From the NCBI GenBank assembly GCA_904830895.1, contig LR882958.1:2102001-2166000 (forward strand): a stretch of 64,000 bases of DNA. The letters run 5' to 3'. A model generated the notes under the pieces. The model did not search any database. It was not told the DNA's origin and worked only from the letters and a program-made list of their open reading frames with translations. This stretch comes from Planktothrix rubescens CCAP 1459/22 (GTDB lineage Bacteria; Cyanobacteriota; Cyanobacteriia; Cyanobacteriales; Microcoleaceae). Positions within the stretch are counted from its first letter, which is position 1; each line of letters opens with the position of its first letter. Made by a program: the position numbers and the translations under genes. Shown in pieces: positions 7,968-16,419 of the stretch.

Positions 7968-10442
7968 TTAATTAAAAATAGAACCCAATTTTTCTGAAAA
8001 TATTTGATGAGAACATTCGGTTTCTACTCGCTTCAGGGCATTTTTTCTAAGTTGATTCCATAGGGTTGAATCTTGATAAAGTTTGACGCATTGTTGAGCA
8101 AAATTTATAGGATTATCCGCAACTAATAATTCTATTTCCGGGTTCCATCCTAACTGTTGAGCTATTAAGGATGTGGTAATAATGGGTAAACCATAAGCAG
8201 CGGCTTCATGAACTTTATGGGGAATTCCGGCTGCGTATCGGGTTGGGGCTACAAATAATCGAGCTTGGTTATAGAAAGGTGTTAAATCATCAACTTTGCC
8301 TAATAATTTGATTGATGAATTGTTTAAATTATTAATTTTTTGTTTAATTTCTTCAACGGTATTATTACCAATAATTATAAGTTCAATTGTCTGATCAAAT
8401 TGATTTTGAATCAGGGGAAATATTTCATGGGTTAGCCATAACAATGAATCAGCATTAGGAGATTCTAGTTCATAAATTGAACCCACAAATATTAAATTTT
8501 GCCGTTCGGCAAAGGGTTTAGGAGTGGGATGGAGTGAAAAAGTATGACCTAAAATGCTAACGTTTGTGTAGCCTTGTTGAATAAATTGTTGTTTTTCTTG
8601 GGGAGAAACGGTAATAATATGATGGCTATTTTTAGCTAGTTTAATTTCCTCTGTAATAGCTTTTTGACGTTCTTCTTCAGTAAAATTAATTTTATTTAAA
8701 CGTTTATATTCATAATCTCGAATACTAAAAATTGCTTCTGCGTCATAAATAATTTTTGCTGAATTTAGGAAATTTTCTTTAACTAAAATGGAGTTTAAAT
8801 GTTTAATATTATGGGGACGACTAACAAAAACTAGATCATAATATCCTTGGCGTTCTCTGAGAAAATCTTCTAACATTACTAACCCATAACCTCGCATCAC
8901 TTCAACAGTTTGGGGAATATCAGCATAAATCATTGACCAATCTTCGAGATAACGGAGATCCCCAGGATAAAGGGTAATAGCATAGTCTAATTTAACAATA
9001 TGAGACAGAATAGAATGACTGCGAGTATAGCCTGAACCGACCCAAGGATGAGGGATTCTATCATCAATATATAATAGGCGTTTTTGTTTTTCTCTGGCTT
9101 GAGTTCGAGCAAATATTAGGCTTTTGAGATCGGAGGGATATTGAGATTGAAACCAGTCTTTGTGTTTTTCTTTTAAAAGTTGCTGATTTTTTTCCATGAG
9201 GGCGATCGCATGATCACTTGAACCCCTATTACTAGAACTAGCAAACTCATAATGAAGAATATTAACATTAGGATCATAAATAATTTTTTTGCCGATTTTT
9301 TGCAGTCGAATACAATAGTCGGTTTCTTCATAATAAGCGGGTTGATAATCTTGATCAAACCCGCGTAACTGTAAAAATAAATCCCGTCGGGTTAACAGAA
9401 AAGCGGCAGAACAATAATCAACAGCACGTTTAAATAAATATTGGGGTGCATTAGGTGAGTCTCCCCGTCCATAACCTAAACAAGTTCCATCTTGCCAGAT
9501 AATACTCCCTGCTTCTTGCAAAGTTCCATCGGGAAGAATCAGTTTTCCACCGACTGCACCAATATCCTCTGAGGATTTAATTGTATTAAAAGCCGAAGAA
9601 ATACTATCCCCTAAAATTTGAGTATCATTATTTAAAAATAAGAGATAATTTCCTTGAGCAATTTTGGTGGCTTGATTACAGGCAAGCAGATAATGGAGAT
9701 TTTGATCATTTAGAATAACTTTTGCCCCGTTTATCCGTTGCAGAAGGGTTCGGGTTTGATCAGAAGAGTTATTATCAACTAGAATTAATTCAAAGGATTG
9801 AAAGGGGGTTCTTAACAGCGAATATAAGCAGTTTAAGGTAAGTTCTACCCGGTTATAGAAAATGATAATAATGCTAATTTCGGGATGTTTAATTGGAGGA
9901 AAATTAAGTTGTGAATTGGTATTTAAAAAGCTTTCTAAGGCTATTTGGTTAATCGTATCTAAGGCTTGTTTGGCTTGATCAAGTGTTAAGGTTTGAGGAG
10001 AAGATGGGAGTGCTATTTTGAATTGAGTGTTTCCGGGTTGGGGAATAATACTTTCTAGGAGGGTAGTGGCTTGAGGATGATCCGGTTGCAGTTGCAGAAC
10101 TTTTTGATAAGCGACTGTGGCTTGATCTAAGCGTCCTGTTTTGGCGAAAGTTTTTCCTAACCCTAGGTAAATTTCTATATCATTAGGATGAAGTTCTAAG
10201 GCTTTATAATAAGTTTGTAGATCATTGGGGTTTTCCTGAATTTTTTGTTGATAAATGTTAAGGAGATGTGAGCGTTCTGATGTGGCTTGTTTGTGGAAGG
10301 CATCACCTATTTTTTGATGAATTCCTGGCAGGTTGGGGTTGAGTTCTAGGGCGCGTTGGTAGGCTGCGATCGCTTCTTCCCACTTCTCACTCATCAAGTA
10401 GTCACTTGCTTTTTGAAGATAAGTTTCAGATGTTTCTCTCAT
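7968..10442 (-). CDS. TPR - GT2 - GT4 fusion glycosyltransferase
   Basis: This is an 824-residue three-part protein. Residues 1-140 hold TPR units (KWEEAIAAYQRALELNPNLP, RLDQATVAYQKVLQLQPDHP). A GT2 domain follows from about 190 (ISIIIIFYNRVELTLNCLYS, LVDNNSSDQT, FLNNDTQ, EETDYCIRLQKIG). From about 454 there is a GT-B type group 1/GT4 domain (LLYIDDRIPHPWVGSGYTRS, LIFVGSIY, IPHKVHEAAAYGLPIITT), where the glutamate is the usual donor-binding residue. Two transferases in one chain suggest sequential addition of two sugars, with the TPRs holding an acceptor or a partner enzyme. It is the last gene of the minus-strand locus. No signal or membrane segment is visible. Confidence 0.85.
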   Translation of the reverse strand: MRETSETYLQKASDYLMSEKWEEAIAAYQRALELNPNLPGIHQKIGDAFHKQATSERSHLLNIYQQKIQENPNDLQTYYKALELHPNDIEIYLGLGKTFAKTGRLDQATVAYQKVLQLQPDHPQATTLLESIIPQPGNTQFKIALPSSPQTLTLDQAKQALDTINQIALESFLNTNSQLNFPPIKHPEISIIIIFYNRVELTLNCLYSLLRTPFQSFELILVDNNSSDQTRTLLQRINGAKVILNDQNLHYLLACNQATKIAQGNYLLFLNNDTQILGDSISSAFNTIKSSEDIGAVGGKLILPDGTLQEAGSIIWQDGTCLGYGRGDSPNAPQYLFKRAVDYCSAAFLLTRRDLFLQLRGFDQDYQPAYYEETDYCIRLQKIGKKIIYDPNVNILHYEFASSSNRGSSDHAIALMEKNQQLLKEKHKDWFQSQYPSDLKSLIFARTQAREKQKRLLYIDDRIPHPWVGSGYTRSHSILSHIVKLDYAITLYPGDLRYLEDWSMIYADIPQTVEVMRGYGLVMLEDFLRERQGYYDLVFVSRPHNIKHLNSILVKENFLNSAKIIYDAEAIFSIRDYEYKRLNKINFTEEERQKAITEEIKLAKNSHHIITVSPQEKQQFIQQGYTNVSILGHTFSLHPTPKPFAERQNLIFVGSIYELESPNADSLLWLTHEIFPLIQNQFDQTIELIIIGNNTVEEIKQKINNLNNSSIKLLGKVDDLTPFYNQARLFVAPTRYAAGIPHKVHEAAAYGLPIITTSLIAQQLGWNPEIELLVADNPINFAQQCVKLYQDSTLWNQLRKNALKRVETECSHQIFSEKLGSIFN

Positions 10443-10571
10443 AAATTCAGTTAAATTTCAGAACACATTATAGAACTGAATTATAACCTGGCTTCATCAC
10501 CCTAAGTACGGGAGAGCCAAACCTTCTGCTTTCTGAGATTCTTCAAAGTCTGCTTCTGGAACTTATTAAAG

Positions 10572-10610
10572 AAGGTGGAATTAAACTGTATTGTTGCTTA
10601 ATTCCACCTT
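10572..10610 (-). terminator. hairpin terminator downstream of the TPR gene
   Basis: AAGGTGGAATTAA (10572-10584) and TTAATTCCACCTT (10598-10610) form a perfect 13-bp stem 17 bp past the stop of the TPR gene. On the minus strand it is followed by the moderately T-rich CTTTAATAAGTT. It would separate the TPR gene from the TPR-GT fusion. Confidence 0.7.
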
Positions 10611-10626
10611 GACTTATTCAATCGGA

Positions 10627-11472
10627 TCAAACAGAGACTGCTTGACGATAGCAATTTATGGCTTCGGTTTCTCGGCCTTGCTTCATCAATAAATCTCCAA
10701 GAATATGATTCATTTTGTTAGCATCGGGTTTCAGTTCCTTGGCTTTTTGATAGGCTTGCAGTGCTTGTTCTAAGTGGTTTTGTTGTGTCAAAGCATCCCC
10801 CATATTTTTATAAGCTGCAAAGCTATCAGGTTGCAGTTCTAAAACTTTTTGGAAGCTACTGATCGCTTCATCTAGCATACCTGCTTTGAGTTGAGCTTGT
10901 CCCATATTAAGATAGTTAATCGATTGATCGGGTTTCAGTTCAATCAATTTTTGGTGACAGGGAATAGCTTCTTGAAAACGTCCAGCTTGATTCAGAGCTT
11001 TAGCTAAGTTTTTATAAACTTTTGGGGGTAAATCGGGTTTCAGTTCAATGGCTTTTTGATAGGCTGCGATCGCTTCTTCAACTTGATTCTGCTCACTGAG
11101 AGCATCTGCCAAGTCTAAGTAAACTCGGAAGGGTAAATCGGGTTTGAGTTCAATGGCTTTTTGGTAAGCTGCGATCGCTCCCATAGATTGATTGTTTTCC
11201 TTGAGCAACTTAGCCAAGTTAATATAAGCAGCTACATTTTTTGAACGGAAAACTATCATTCTTTGATAGCAGTTAATCGCTTCCTCAATCTGATTTTGGC
11301 TTTGGTAAATTTCCGCTAACTTTTGCAGGGCTTGAGTAGAACTAGGACTCTGATTTAAGAGCCTTTGATACTTTTTAATCGCTTCCTCAATTTGACCTTT
11401 TTCTTGTAATTCTTGGGCTTGAGCGAAAATTTTATCTACTGGCTTAGACTTAGATTTAACTTCAGTTGTCAT
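10627..11472 (-). CDS. TPR repeat protein
   Basis: This 281-residue protein is almost entirely tetratricopeptide repeats: about seven units with the A..AYQKAIELKPD signature, including two nearly identical neighbours (EEAIAAYQKAIELKPDLPPK). TPR superhelices bind proteins or peptides; there is no catalytic domain here. The ATG at 11472 (MTTEVKSK) is preferred over 11487 because GAGG is spaced about 8 nt from it. It lies between sulfotransferase genes and a TPR-glycosyltransferase, so a scaffold role in the glycan system is likely. A decayed copy of its middle part lies at 12926-13085, showing that this gene and its upstream neighbour were once duplicated. Confidence 0.85.
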   Translation of the reverse strand: MTTEVKSKSKPVDKIFAQAQELQEKGQIEEAIKKYQRLLNQSPSSTQALQKLAEIYQSQNQIEEAINCYQRMIVFRSKNVAAYINLAKLLKENNQSMGAIAAYQKAIELKPDLPFRVYLDLADALSEQNQVEEAIAAYQKAIELKPDLPPKVYKNLAKALNQAGRFQEAIPCHQKLIELKPDQSINYLNMGQAQLKAGMLDEAISSFQKVLELQPDSFAAYKNMGDALTQQNHLEQALQAYQKAKELKPDANKMNHILGDLLMKQGRETEAINCYRQAVSV

Positions 11473-11637
11473 AGGATTTAACCTCATATTTAAAATGAAA
11501 ACTTTTACAAGATCTTTTTGGGTTCTTAAAATGCAGCCATTTATCCCAATAACGACAGATTTTAAGTGTGACTAAAAGGTTTGACTCTCCTGGTTGAGAT
11601 CAATTTGTACACCCTAGCTTAGATTATAGCAGAAACT

Positions 11638-11817
11638 TTACGGCTTTAACATGGCTACTGCGGAAATTCCAAATAAATTTTTATAAAGCTCGATGTCCTG
11701 TTGATATTGTTCACGAACCTTAGTAATCAATTTATCATGATACATTTGGTAGGGTAAAAAAACAGCATTTTGAGACGGGCGAATTGGCCAAAGGTTTTCC
11801 CTATGAATTGTCCAAGA
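11638..11817 (-). pseudogene. 3' remnant of a second sulfotransferase gene (paralogue of 13249-14607)
   Basis: The minus strand reads WTIHRENLWPIRPSQNAVFL then PYQMYHDKLITKVREQYQQD and IELYKNLFGISAVAMLKP, stop at 11638-11640. It aligns residue by residue with the C-terminus of the sulfotransferase at 13249-14607 (ELWQIRKSQNVVPLPYQMY, KVRERYKQD). It has no start and only about 59 codons. It preserves the uninterrupted C-terminal sequence that the longer gene lost through a MITE insertion. Confidence 0.85.
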
Positions 11818-11827
11818 TTAATCTCAA

Positions 11828-12880
11828 TCAAGATAGACGCTCTGACTGGAATTTCCAGAGATGCAAAACAATTTCTTGCCATGCTTCAGGAGTTAAATAA
11901 CTCATCAGCCATTCTTGAAATTGCTCTCTAGTCACCTCTACTGGAACTGAAACATCAGTTTCATCAAGATTAGAAAATATTCCTCGATTTCCGTTAAAAA
12001 ATGTATCTTCAAGCCATAAATACTCTTTCTGACAGTTTTGCTTAATAAGTTTTTTCCACTGATCAGGAAGACTCAACTTGGGCAAGGTTTTTGAAGGCTT
12101 AAGTTGCATAAGAGCTTTCTGTAACTCCTTCCATTGTGGATTTTGTCCTTTCTCAATAAACCTGGGTAATTTTTCCTGAGATAAAAGAGAGATAGCTATT
12201 GTTGCTGCACCGCAAATAGACTCATTAGCATAGACAGGATTCAAATTCATCAAGCTTTGATCATCAGTTACAAGAAAACGTTTAAAGAAATCTCTAACGA
12301 CATCTCCCTCATACAAAGAGTCACGGGAGAACTTAACAACAAAGATTTGTTCAATACCAAATTCCTCAACATATTTAGATATTTTAGCTTTTATGCTTAA
12401 ATTTTTGCTAGGAAGGGGGAAGGTAATAAAAACATTTTTGCCAACCTTAGCCTGTTGCTGAAGTTGACTGCAATATAAATCTTCAGCCGGTCTAATGTAA
12501 GCAATAATTTTTACAGAATCAAATCTGTCTGTCAGAAACATTTTAAACTTAGGTATTAAAAAAGAAGGAATTCCAGAGAAATCTTCAGCCGATAGAATGC
12601 AAGTGTGACCCTTGAAACTAGCTATTTGTTCGTCTAGCTCTTTAATTCTTTTTTGTAGCCAAATATTGACATCCTTACTGTTCATTCCCATGCTTTTGAG
12701 CATATTGTAATTTTCTGGTGTCTCAATAAAGTTGGGAAATAAAGGCCAGTGTTGATTTTTATTATCAAGAATAGGATAAAGAAATCCATTCTCAGCCAAG
12801 ATTGATCGAGATATTTTTAAACTCTTCTGAAGAGAACTTGTTCCAGTTTTATGATACCCAATATGCACTAATACCTTCAT
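11828..12880 (-). CDS. sulfotransferase-family protein
   Basis: This 350-residue protein starts MKVLVHIGYHKTGTSSLQKS, the HKTGT/S P-loop-like 5'-phosphosulfate-binding motif of PAPS-dependent sulfotransferases. KIIAYIRPAEDLYCSQLQQQ supplies the 3'-phosphate-binding strand (R then S). The family moves sulfate from PAPS to a sugar or other acceptor. The ATG at 12880 is favoured over the one at 12892 because a GAG lies upstream at good spacing. The gene is wedged between two decayed pieces of a duplicated sulfotransferase-TPR unit, so it probably arrived by, or survived, a deletion-insertion event. The acceptor is unknown. Confidence 0.8.
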   Translation of the reverse strand: MKVLVHIGYHKTGTSSLQKSLKISRSILAENGFLYPILDNKNQHWPLFPNFIETPENYNMLKSMGMNSKDVNIWLQKRIKELDEQIASFKGHTCILSAEDFSGIPSFLIPKFKMFLTDRFDSVKIIAYIRPAEDLYCSQLQQQAKVGKNVFITFPLPSKNLSIKAKISKYVEEFGIEQIFVVKFSRDSLYEGDVVRDFFKRFLVTDDQSLMNLNPVYANESICGAATIAISLLSQEKLPRFIEKGQNPQWKELQKALMQLKPSKTLPKLSLPDQWKKLIKQNCQKEYLWLEDTFFNGNRGIFSNLDETDVSVPVEVTREQFQEWLMSYLTPEAWQEIVLHLWKFQSERLS

Positions 12881-12925
12881 AATTAGACTCATTTAATTTG
12901 TTGTTTTTATTTTTTATTCAGAAGA

Positions 12926-13085
12926 TTCGCAAACTTGACATAGACATTGAAAGGCAAATTTGGTTTGCGTTGTTTTTTGGTAGTCTGCGATCGTTCCCAT
13001 TAATTGATTGTTTTCCTTGAGCAACTTAGCCCGATTAAGATAAGCAGCTACATTTTTTGAGGGTTCTTAATCAATTCATCAATCT
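12926..13085 (-). pseudogene. fragment of a TPR gene (paralogue of 10627-11472)
   Basis: The minus strand reads SKNVAAYLNRAKLLKENNQL then MGTIADYQKT. This is nearly identical to SKNVAAYINLAKLLKENNQS/MGAIAAYQKA in the intact TPR gene. It has neither start nor stop and degenerates on both sides. Confidence 0.8.
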
Positions 13086-13130
13086 AATTTTGGCTGACGA
13101 AACAACGAAATATTCTAGGATCACGGTCTT

Positions 13131-13178
13131 AACATAGCTTCTGCGGAAACTCCAAATAAATTCTCATAAAGCTCAATA
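13131..13178 (-). pseudogene. severed 3' end of the sulfotransferase gene beyond the MITE
   Basis: Read across the 87-bp element, the frame resumes with IELYENLFGVSAEAMLRP and a stop at 13131-13133. This matches the remnant at 11638-11817 (IELYKNLFGISAVAMLKP) and shows what the gene encoded before the insertion. Confidence 0.85.
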
Positions 13179-13265
13179 AGCTGTTAAGCATTTAAACCGC
13201 ATATTTTAGAGGCTGAAAGCCCTTACTGGCTTGGATCGCCTCGAAAATTTAGATGCTTAACAGCT
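13179..13265. mobile_element. 87-bp MITE with TA target-site duplication
   Basis: The element starts AGCTGTTAAGCATTTAAA and ends TTTAGATGCTTAACAGCT, giving 18-bp terminal inverted repeats with a single mismatch. TA dinucleotides flank it at 13177-13178 and 13266-13267. Removing 87 bp plus one TA restores CAGGATATTGAG, which matches the uninterrupted paralogue (CAGGACATCGAG at about 11690, minus strand). TA duplication is the hallmark of IS630/Tc1-mariner transposition. The element has no coding capacity and would need a transposase in trans. Confidence 0.9.
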
Positions 13266-14607
13266 TATCCTGTTTATACCGTTCACGAACCTTAGCAATC
13301 AATTCATCATTATACATTTGATAGGGTAGAGGAACAACATTTTGAGACTTGCGAATTTGCCAAAGCTCTTCCCCATGAAGTTTCCAAGGTTCACCCACAT
13401 CAAGATAAGCATAGGGAGTAGTATTTTTAGCAACATTCTGCTTAGGAATTTTTATATCTAATGCTTTTTCTAGTTTAGGAATATCTTGCTTCAAGTTTTC
13501 AAACTGAAGGTACATATTATAAGAATTGTACAATAAGAAATCAACTTGAGGTCGCCAGTGTACATTCAGTTGTTGTGAAGGAGTTTTTTCCACATATTGA
13601 ATAAAATCTTGAAAAGTCATGAGTCTTGATTCATTCATTATTTTGAAATCTTGACCAAAGTTTTCTAAATTATTTCTATCTTTTATAACTAACTTATTTA
13701 AATATGCACTGATTAACCTTAAAAAAGGATTTCTAACAATTATGAATTTGAAATAAGATTCATTAATTAATTCTGTAACTTTAGGCTTAAGTTGGTTTGT
13801 ATGGGAATGTATTTTGCTGGCTTTTTCTAATTCATCTTCTGAAGAAAAAATCGAATATTTGGCTGTAACTGTTTTAAATGTTGTGCAGGCATTTTTAGGA
13901 ATAAAACAATACAAAAATTTTTTACTTTCACAACAAAGGTGTTGTTTGATGGCGAATTCATAATCTTTATTCATTAAAAATAAATCTGAGTTTTTTTGTA
14001 AATAGTTAGTAACAATCAATGATATTTTTTGTGATTTTACATTTTCACTACTGGATTGAGTTAAACGCTGTTTTAAATGAATTTCAAAAATTTTTAATTT
14101 CTGAGTATTTTCTAAAATGACTTCTATTTCTAAACAACTTTCATCCAACAATATTTGCTTACTACTTAGTTTAAATTCAAACCCACAATTGTCTGCGTAA
14201 GCTATATCTTTAAATTTTTCCGCAATGTGAGGACGAAGTTGATCTACAGGAACTTGACAAAGAGGTTTGTGATTAAAAGATACTTCTAGAGCGTCAACCG
14301 GAGCATCTTTTCCTAATATCCATCCCTTAAATTCCAAAGTTTCTGTATCCCATAGCTCTCCTTCTTTAGGAGTTGATAATCCAAATCCAAATAAGTTTTT
14401 TTCCCAATCTTGACGTTTAGCTTTTTTGACTTGACTGATTTCCATGAATGGAATGCGATGAATCTTGCATCTTAGCCACCAGGATTCAAGTTGACTTTGA
14501 GTTTGCTCTAACTGTTGTTTTAATTGCACTATTTCCTCTTCATAAGCCTTTATTTTATTCTCTAGGTTTGATAAATTAAGCTCAAAAGTGTTTTGATTTG
14601 AAAACAT
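13249..14607 (-). CDS. coiled-coil / beta-domain / sulfotransferase-2 protein, C-terminus replaced by MITE
   Basis: This is a 452-residue protein in three parts. A coiled coil spans about residues 10-45 (LENKIKAYEEEIVQLKQQLE). A beta-domain at about 75-185 resembles the C-terminus of the protein at 7150-7953. A sulfotransferase family 2 domain runs from about 230: FLYCFIPKNACTTFKTV is the 5'-PAPS site and FIIVRNPFLRLISAYLNKL the 3'-phosphate site. Such enzymes sulfate carbohydrate hydroxyls. After RERYKQD the frame enters an 87-bp MITE and ends as KLLSI, losing the native IELYENLFGVSAEAMLRP tail. The catalytic motifs are upstream and intact, so activity may survive. Upstream on the same strand is a pair of other sulfotransferases. 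Confidence 0.85.
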   Translation of the reverse strand: MFSNQNTFELNLSNLENKIKAYEEEIVQLKQQLEQTQSQLESWWLRCKIHRIPFMEISQVKKAKRQDWEKNLFGFGLSTPKEGELWDTETLEFKGWILGKDAPVDALEVSFNHKPLCQVPVDQLRPHIAEKFKDIAYADNCGFEFKLSSKQILLDESCLEIEVILENTQKLKIFEIHLKQRLTQSSSENVKSQKISLIVTNYLQKNSDLFLMNKDYEFAIKQHLCCESKKFLYCFIPKNACTTFKTVTAKYSIFSSEDELEKASKIHSHTNQLKPKVTELINESYFKFIIVRNPFLRLISAYLNKLVIKDRNNLENFGQDFKIMNESRLMTFQDFIQYVEKTPSQQLNVHWRPQVDFLLYNSYNMYLQFENLKQDIPKLEKALDIKIPKQNVAKNTTPYAYLDVGEPWKLHGEELWQIRKSQNVVPLPYQMYNDELIAKVRERYKQDKLLSI

Positions 14608-14668
14608 AAGTTTAATCCTTATTTACAATTTGAGTAAAGAACTTGATAGCCATATTTTTTAAAATTTA

Positions 14669-15454
14669 TTAATTTGTATTTTCTAAGAAATAGGATGAAG
14701 ATTCACTATATCCAAATTTTTTACTCACTTCCTCACAGTGCTTCCTAAAGATTGCAATTTCTTTGTCTGTCCAACCTGTTTCTTGAATAGCTCTTGTGTG
14801 AAGTGATTCATTGACTCCTGTATATTCAGGCTTTTTATTTTTAAAAATATGCTCTATTTTGGTAGTTTGAGAGCCATTCAATCCTAATAACACTGCTAGA
14901 GATTCAGAAACCAATTGAGGCTGTCTTAAAATTTCTATTTGGTCTACTTCAATATAGATATTTTCTGACAAGTATTGCTGACTTTCCAACCAACACTCCA
15001 TACAACTTTTCCACATAATACAGTGGCTTTCAAATGAAGGTTTAGGAAATTTTTTTAATCGAGATATTATATTTTCTATTCCTCGCCTTTTTGCAAAAAT
15101 AAAGCGAGCTTCAGGATACATTTTTAAAATAAATGGAACAGCTTTAATCATCTGATACCCTGGGGTCTTATCTAACCAAACCTCATGAGAAAGCAAGGCT
15201 GAATATTGAGCTTTAAAAAAATTTATTATTTCACTTTCTATACTGTCTTGGCTAACATTAGCAATAGCGATTGCTGAATGTTTTAAAATATTTTTATCTT
15301 TGTAATGATTGGTAATCGTTTCTATTAAGGGAGGAATTATTGATAAAATATGACCCTCATTGTATCCGACAATACCCGCACCATTTCTAAGAGCTAAACC
15401 GATTATACTTGTTCCTGATCTGGGGGAACCTAAAATAAAAATAGGTTTTGTCAT
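14669..15454 (-). CDS. sulfotransferase (family 3 type), tandem copy A
   Basis: This 261-residue protein starts MTKPIFILGSPRSGTSIIGL, the classical RSGTS PAPS-binding loop at about residues 12-16. FIFAKRRGIENIISRLKKFP supplies the second cofactor-binding segment. The enzyme would use PAPS to sulfate a glycan. It is a close paralogue of the next gene upstream (15530-16312): both share the start, the RRGIEN.SRLKKFP block and a near-identical C-terminus (HCEEVSKKFGYSESSSY). The two arose by tandem duplication and may have diverged in acceptor preference. The ATG is followed by the family's normal N-terminus, so the start is secure. Confidence 0.85.
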   Translation of the reverse strand: MTKPIFILGSPRSGTSIIGLALRNGAGIVGYNEGHILSIIPPLIETITNHYKDKNILKHSAIAIANVSQDSIESEIINFFKAQYSALLSHEVWLDKTPGYQMIKAVPFILKMYPEARFIFAKRRGIENIISRLKKFPKPSFESHCIMWKSCMECWLESQQYLSENIYIEVDQIEILRQPQLVSESLAVLLGLNGSQTTKIEHIFKNKKPEYTGVNESLHTRAIQETGWTDKEIAIFRKHCEEVSKKFGYSESSSYFLENTN

Positions 15455-15505
15455 TCTTTGCCTGAGATTTTTTATTTAGAGAAGTTTACTTATGTTGGAT
15501 TATAT

Positions 15506-15538
15506 ATCATCAAAGCTGATCATGCAACCTCATATAGT
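15506..15538. repeat. repeat upstream of sulfotransferase copy A
   Basis: ATCATCAAAGCTGATCAT (15506-15523) plus a similar CAACCT...TATAG tail is found again at 16388-16419. Each copy lies at the 3' end of the preceding minus-strand gene, roughly 50-105 bp before the next sulfotransferase start. This marks the tandem-duplication unit. Confidence 0.7.
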
Positions 15539-16312
15539 ATATTGATAGGATGAAGACTCACTATAACCAAATTTTTTACTTACTTCCCCACAGTGTTTTC
15601 TAAAAATCTCAATTTGTTCATCTGTCCAACCTACTTCTTTTATATCTTGAGCTTTTAATTCTTCTACTCCTCCGGTACTTTGGGGTCTTTCGTGGGTAAA
15701 TATATGTTCCATTTTAGCAATTTTTTCCGGCTCTAGTCCTAAAAAATTCCCGATCTTTTCAGCCATAACTTTAGACTGAAGTGCTATCTCTCTCTGATCA
15801 ACTTCTATGTAACAAGTTGGACTCAATGTTTTCCTGACATTTAACCAAGATGCTATACAATCTTTCCACAAAATACAGTGATCTTCAAAAGAGACATGGG
15901 GAAATTTTTTTAAGCGAGATTGAACATTTTCTATTCCTCTCCTCTTAGCCAAGATAAAACGAGACTCCGGCCATATTCTGAGTAAATAAGGTATAGATTT
16001 AATCATGGCGGAGTCAGGAGACTTATCTAACCAGGTTTCAGAAGGACATAAAGTTTCACACCGTTGGCGGAACATCTCTAATATTTCCTCCTCAATATCA
16101 TTTTGACTCAAATGAGTCAGCAGATGGCGTTCATCTGTGAGGAGTTGTCGTTTAGAAAAATAATAACGTTCTATATCTTTCATTAAGAACAGAATTAGAG
16201 GGAGAAAATGTCCTTCTAAGTATCCATTTATTCCTCCTCCTTTGATTAAAGCACCTGTAATTACACTTGTTCCTGAACGACCTGACCCAATAATAAAAAT
16301 CGGCTTTACCAT
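15530..16312 (-). CDS. sulfotransferase (family 3 type), tandem copy B
   Basis: This 260-residue paralogue of copy A starts MVKPIFIIGSGRSGTSVITG (RSGTS loop). FILAKRRGIENVQSRLKKFP follows near residue 120, and the C-terminus is HCGEVSKKFGYSESSSYQYT. All PAPS-binding elements are present. It sits between the GT4 gene and copy A on the same strand with 70-80 bp spacers, consistent with one transcript. Divergence between the copies is concentrated in the middle, where acceptor specificity usually lies. Function is inferred from the family; the acceptor is probably the glycan made by the neighbouring transferases. Confidence 0.85.
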   Translation of the reverse strand: MVKPIFIIGSGRSGTSVITGALIKGGGINGYLEGHFLPLILFLMKDIERYYFSKRQLLTDERHLLTHLSQNDIEEEILEMFRQRCETLCPSETWLDKSPDSAMIKSIPYLLRIWPESRFILAKRRGIENVQSRLKKFPHVSFEDHCILWKDCIASWLNVRKTLSPTCYIEVDQREIALQSKVMAEKIGNFLGLEPEKIAKMEHIFTHERPQSTGGVEELKAQDIKEVGWTDEQIEIFRKHCGEVSKKFGYSESSSYQYTI

Positions 16313-16387
16313 GTTTAATTTGCTCCTCTAGTTAATTTTTATTTTTAGGGAATTCTAAAAACGAAGTTTATTGATTTAAGTTGCTAC

Positions 16388-16419
16388 ATCATCAAAGCTG
16401 ATCATACAACCTAGTATAG
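16388..16419. repeat. repeat upstream of sulfotransferase copy B
   Basis: This is the second copy of the ATCATCAAAGCTGATCAT segment (16388-16405), also seen at 15506-15523. It overlaps the stop of the GT4 gene. Confidence 0.7.
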
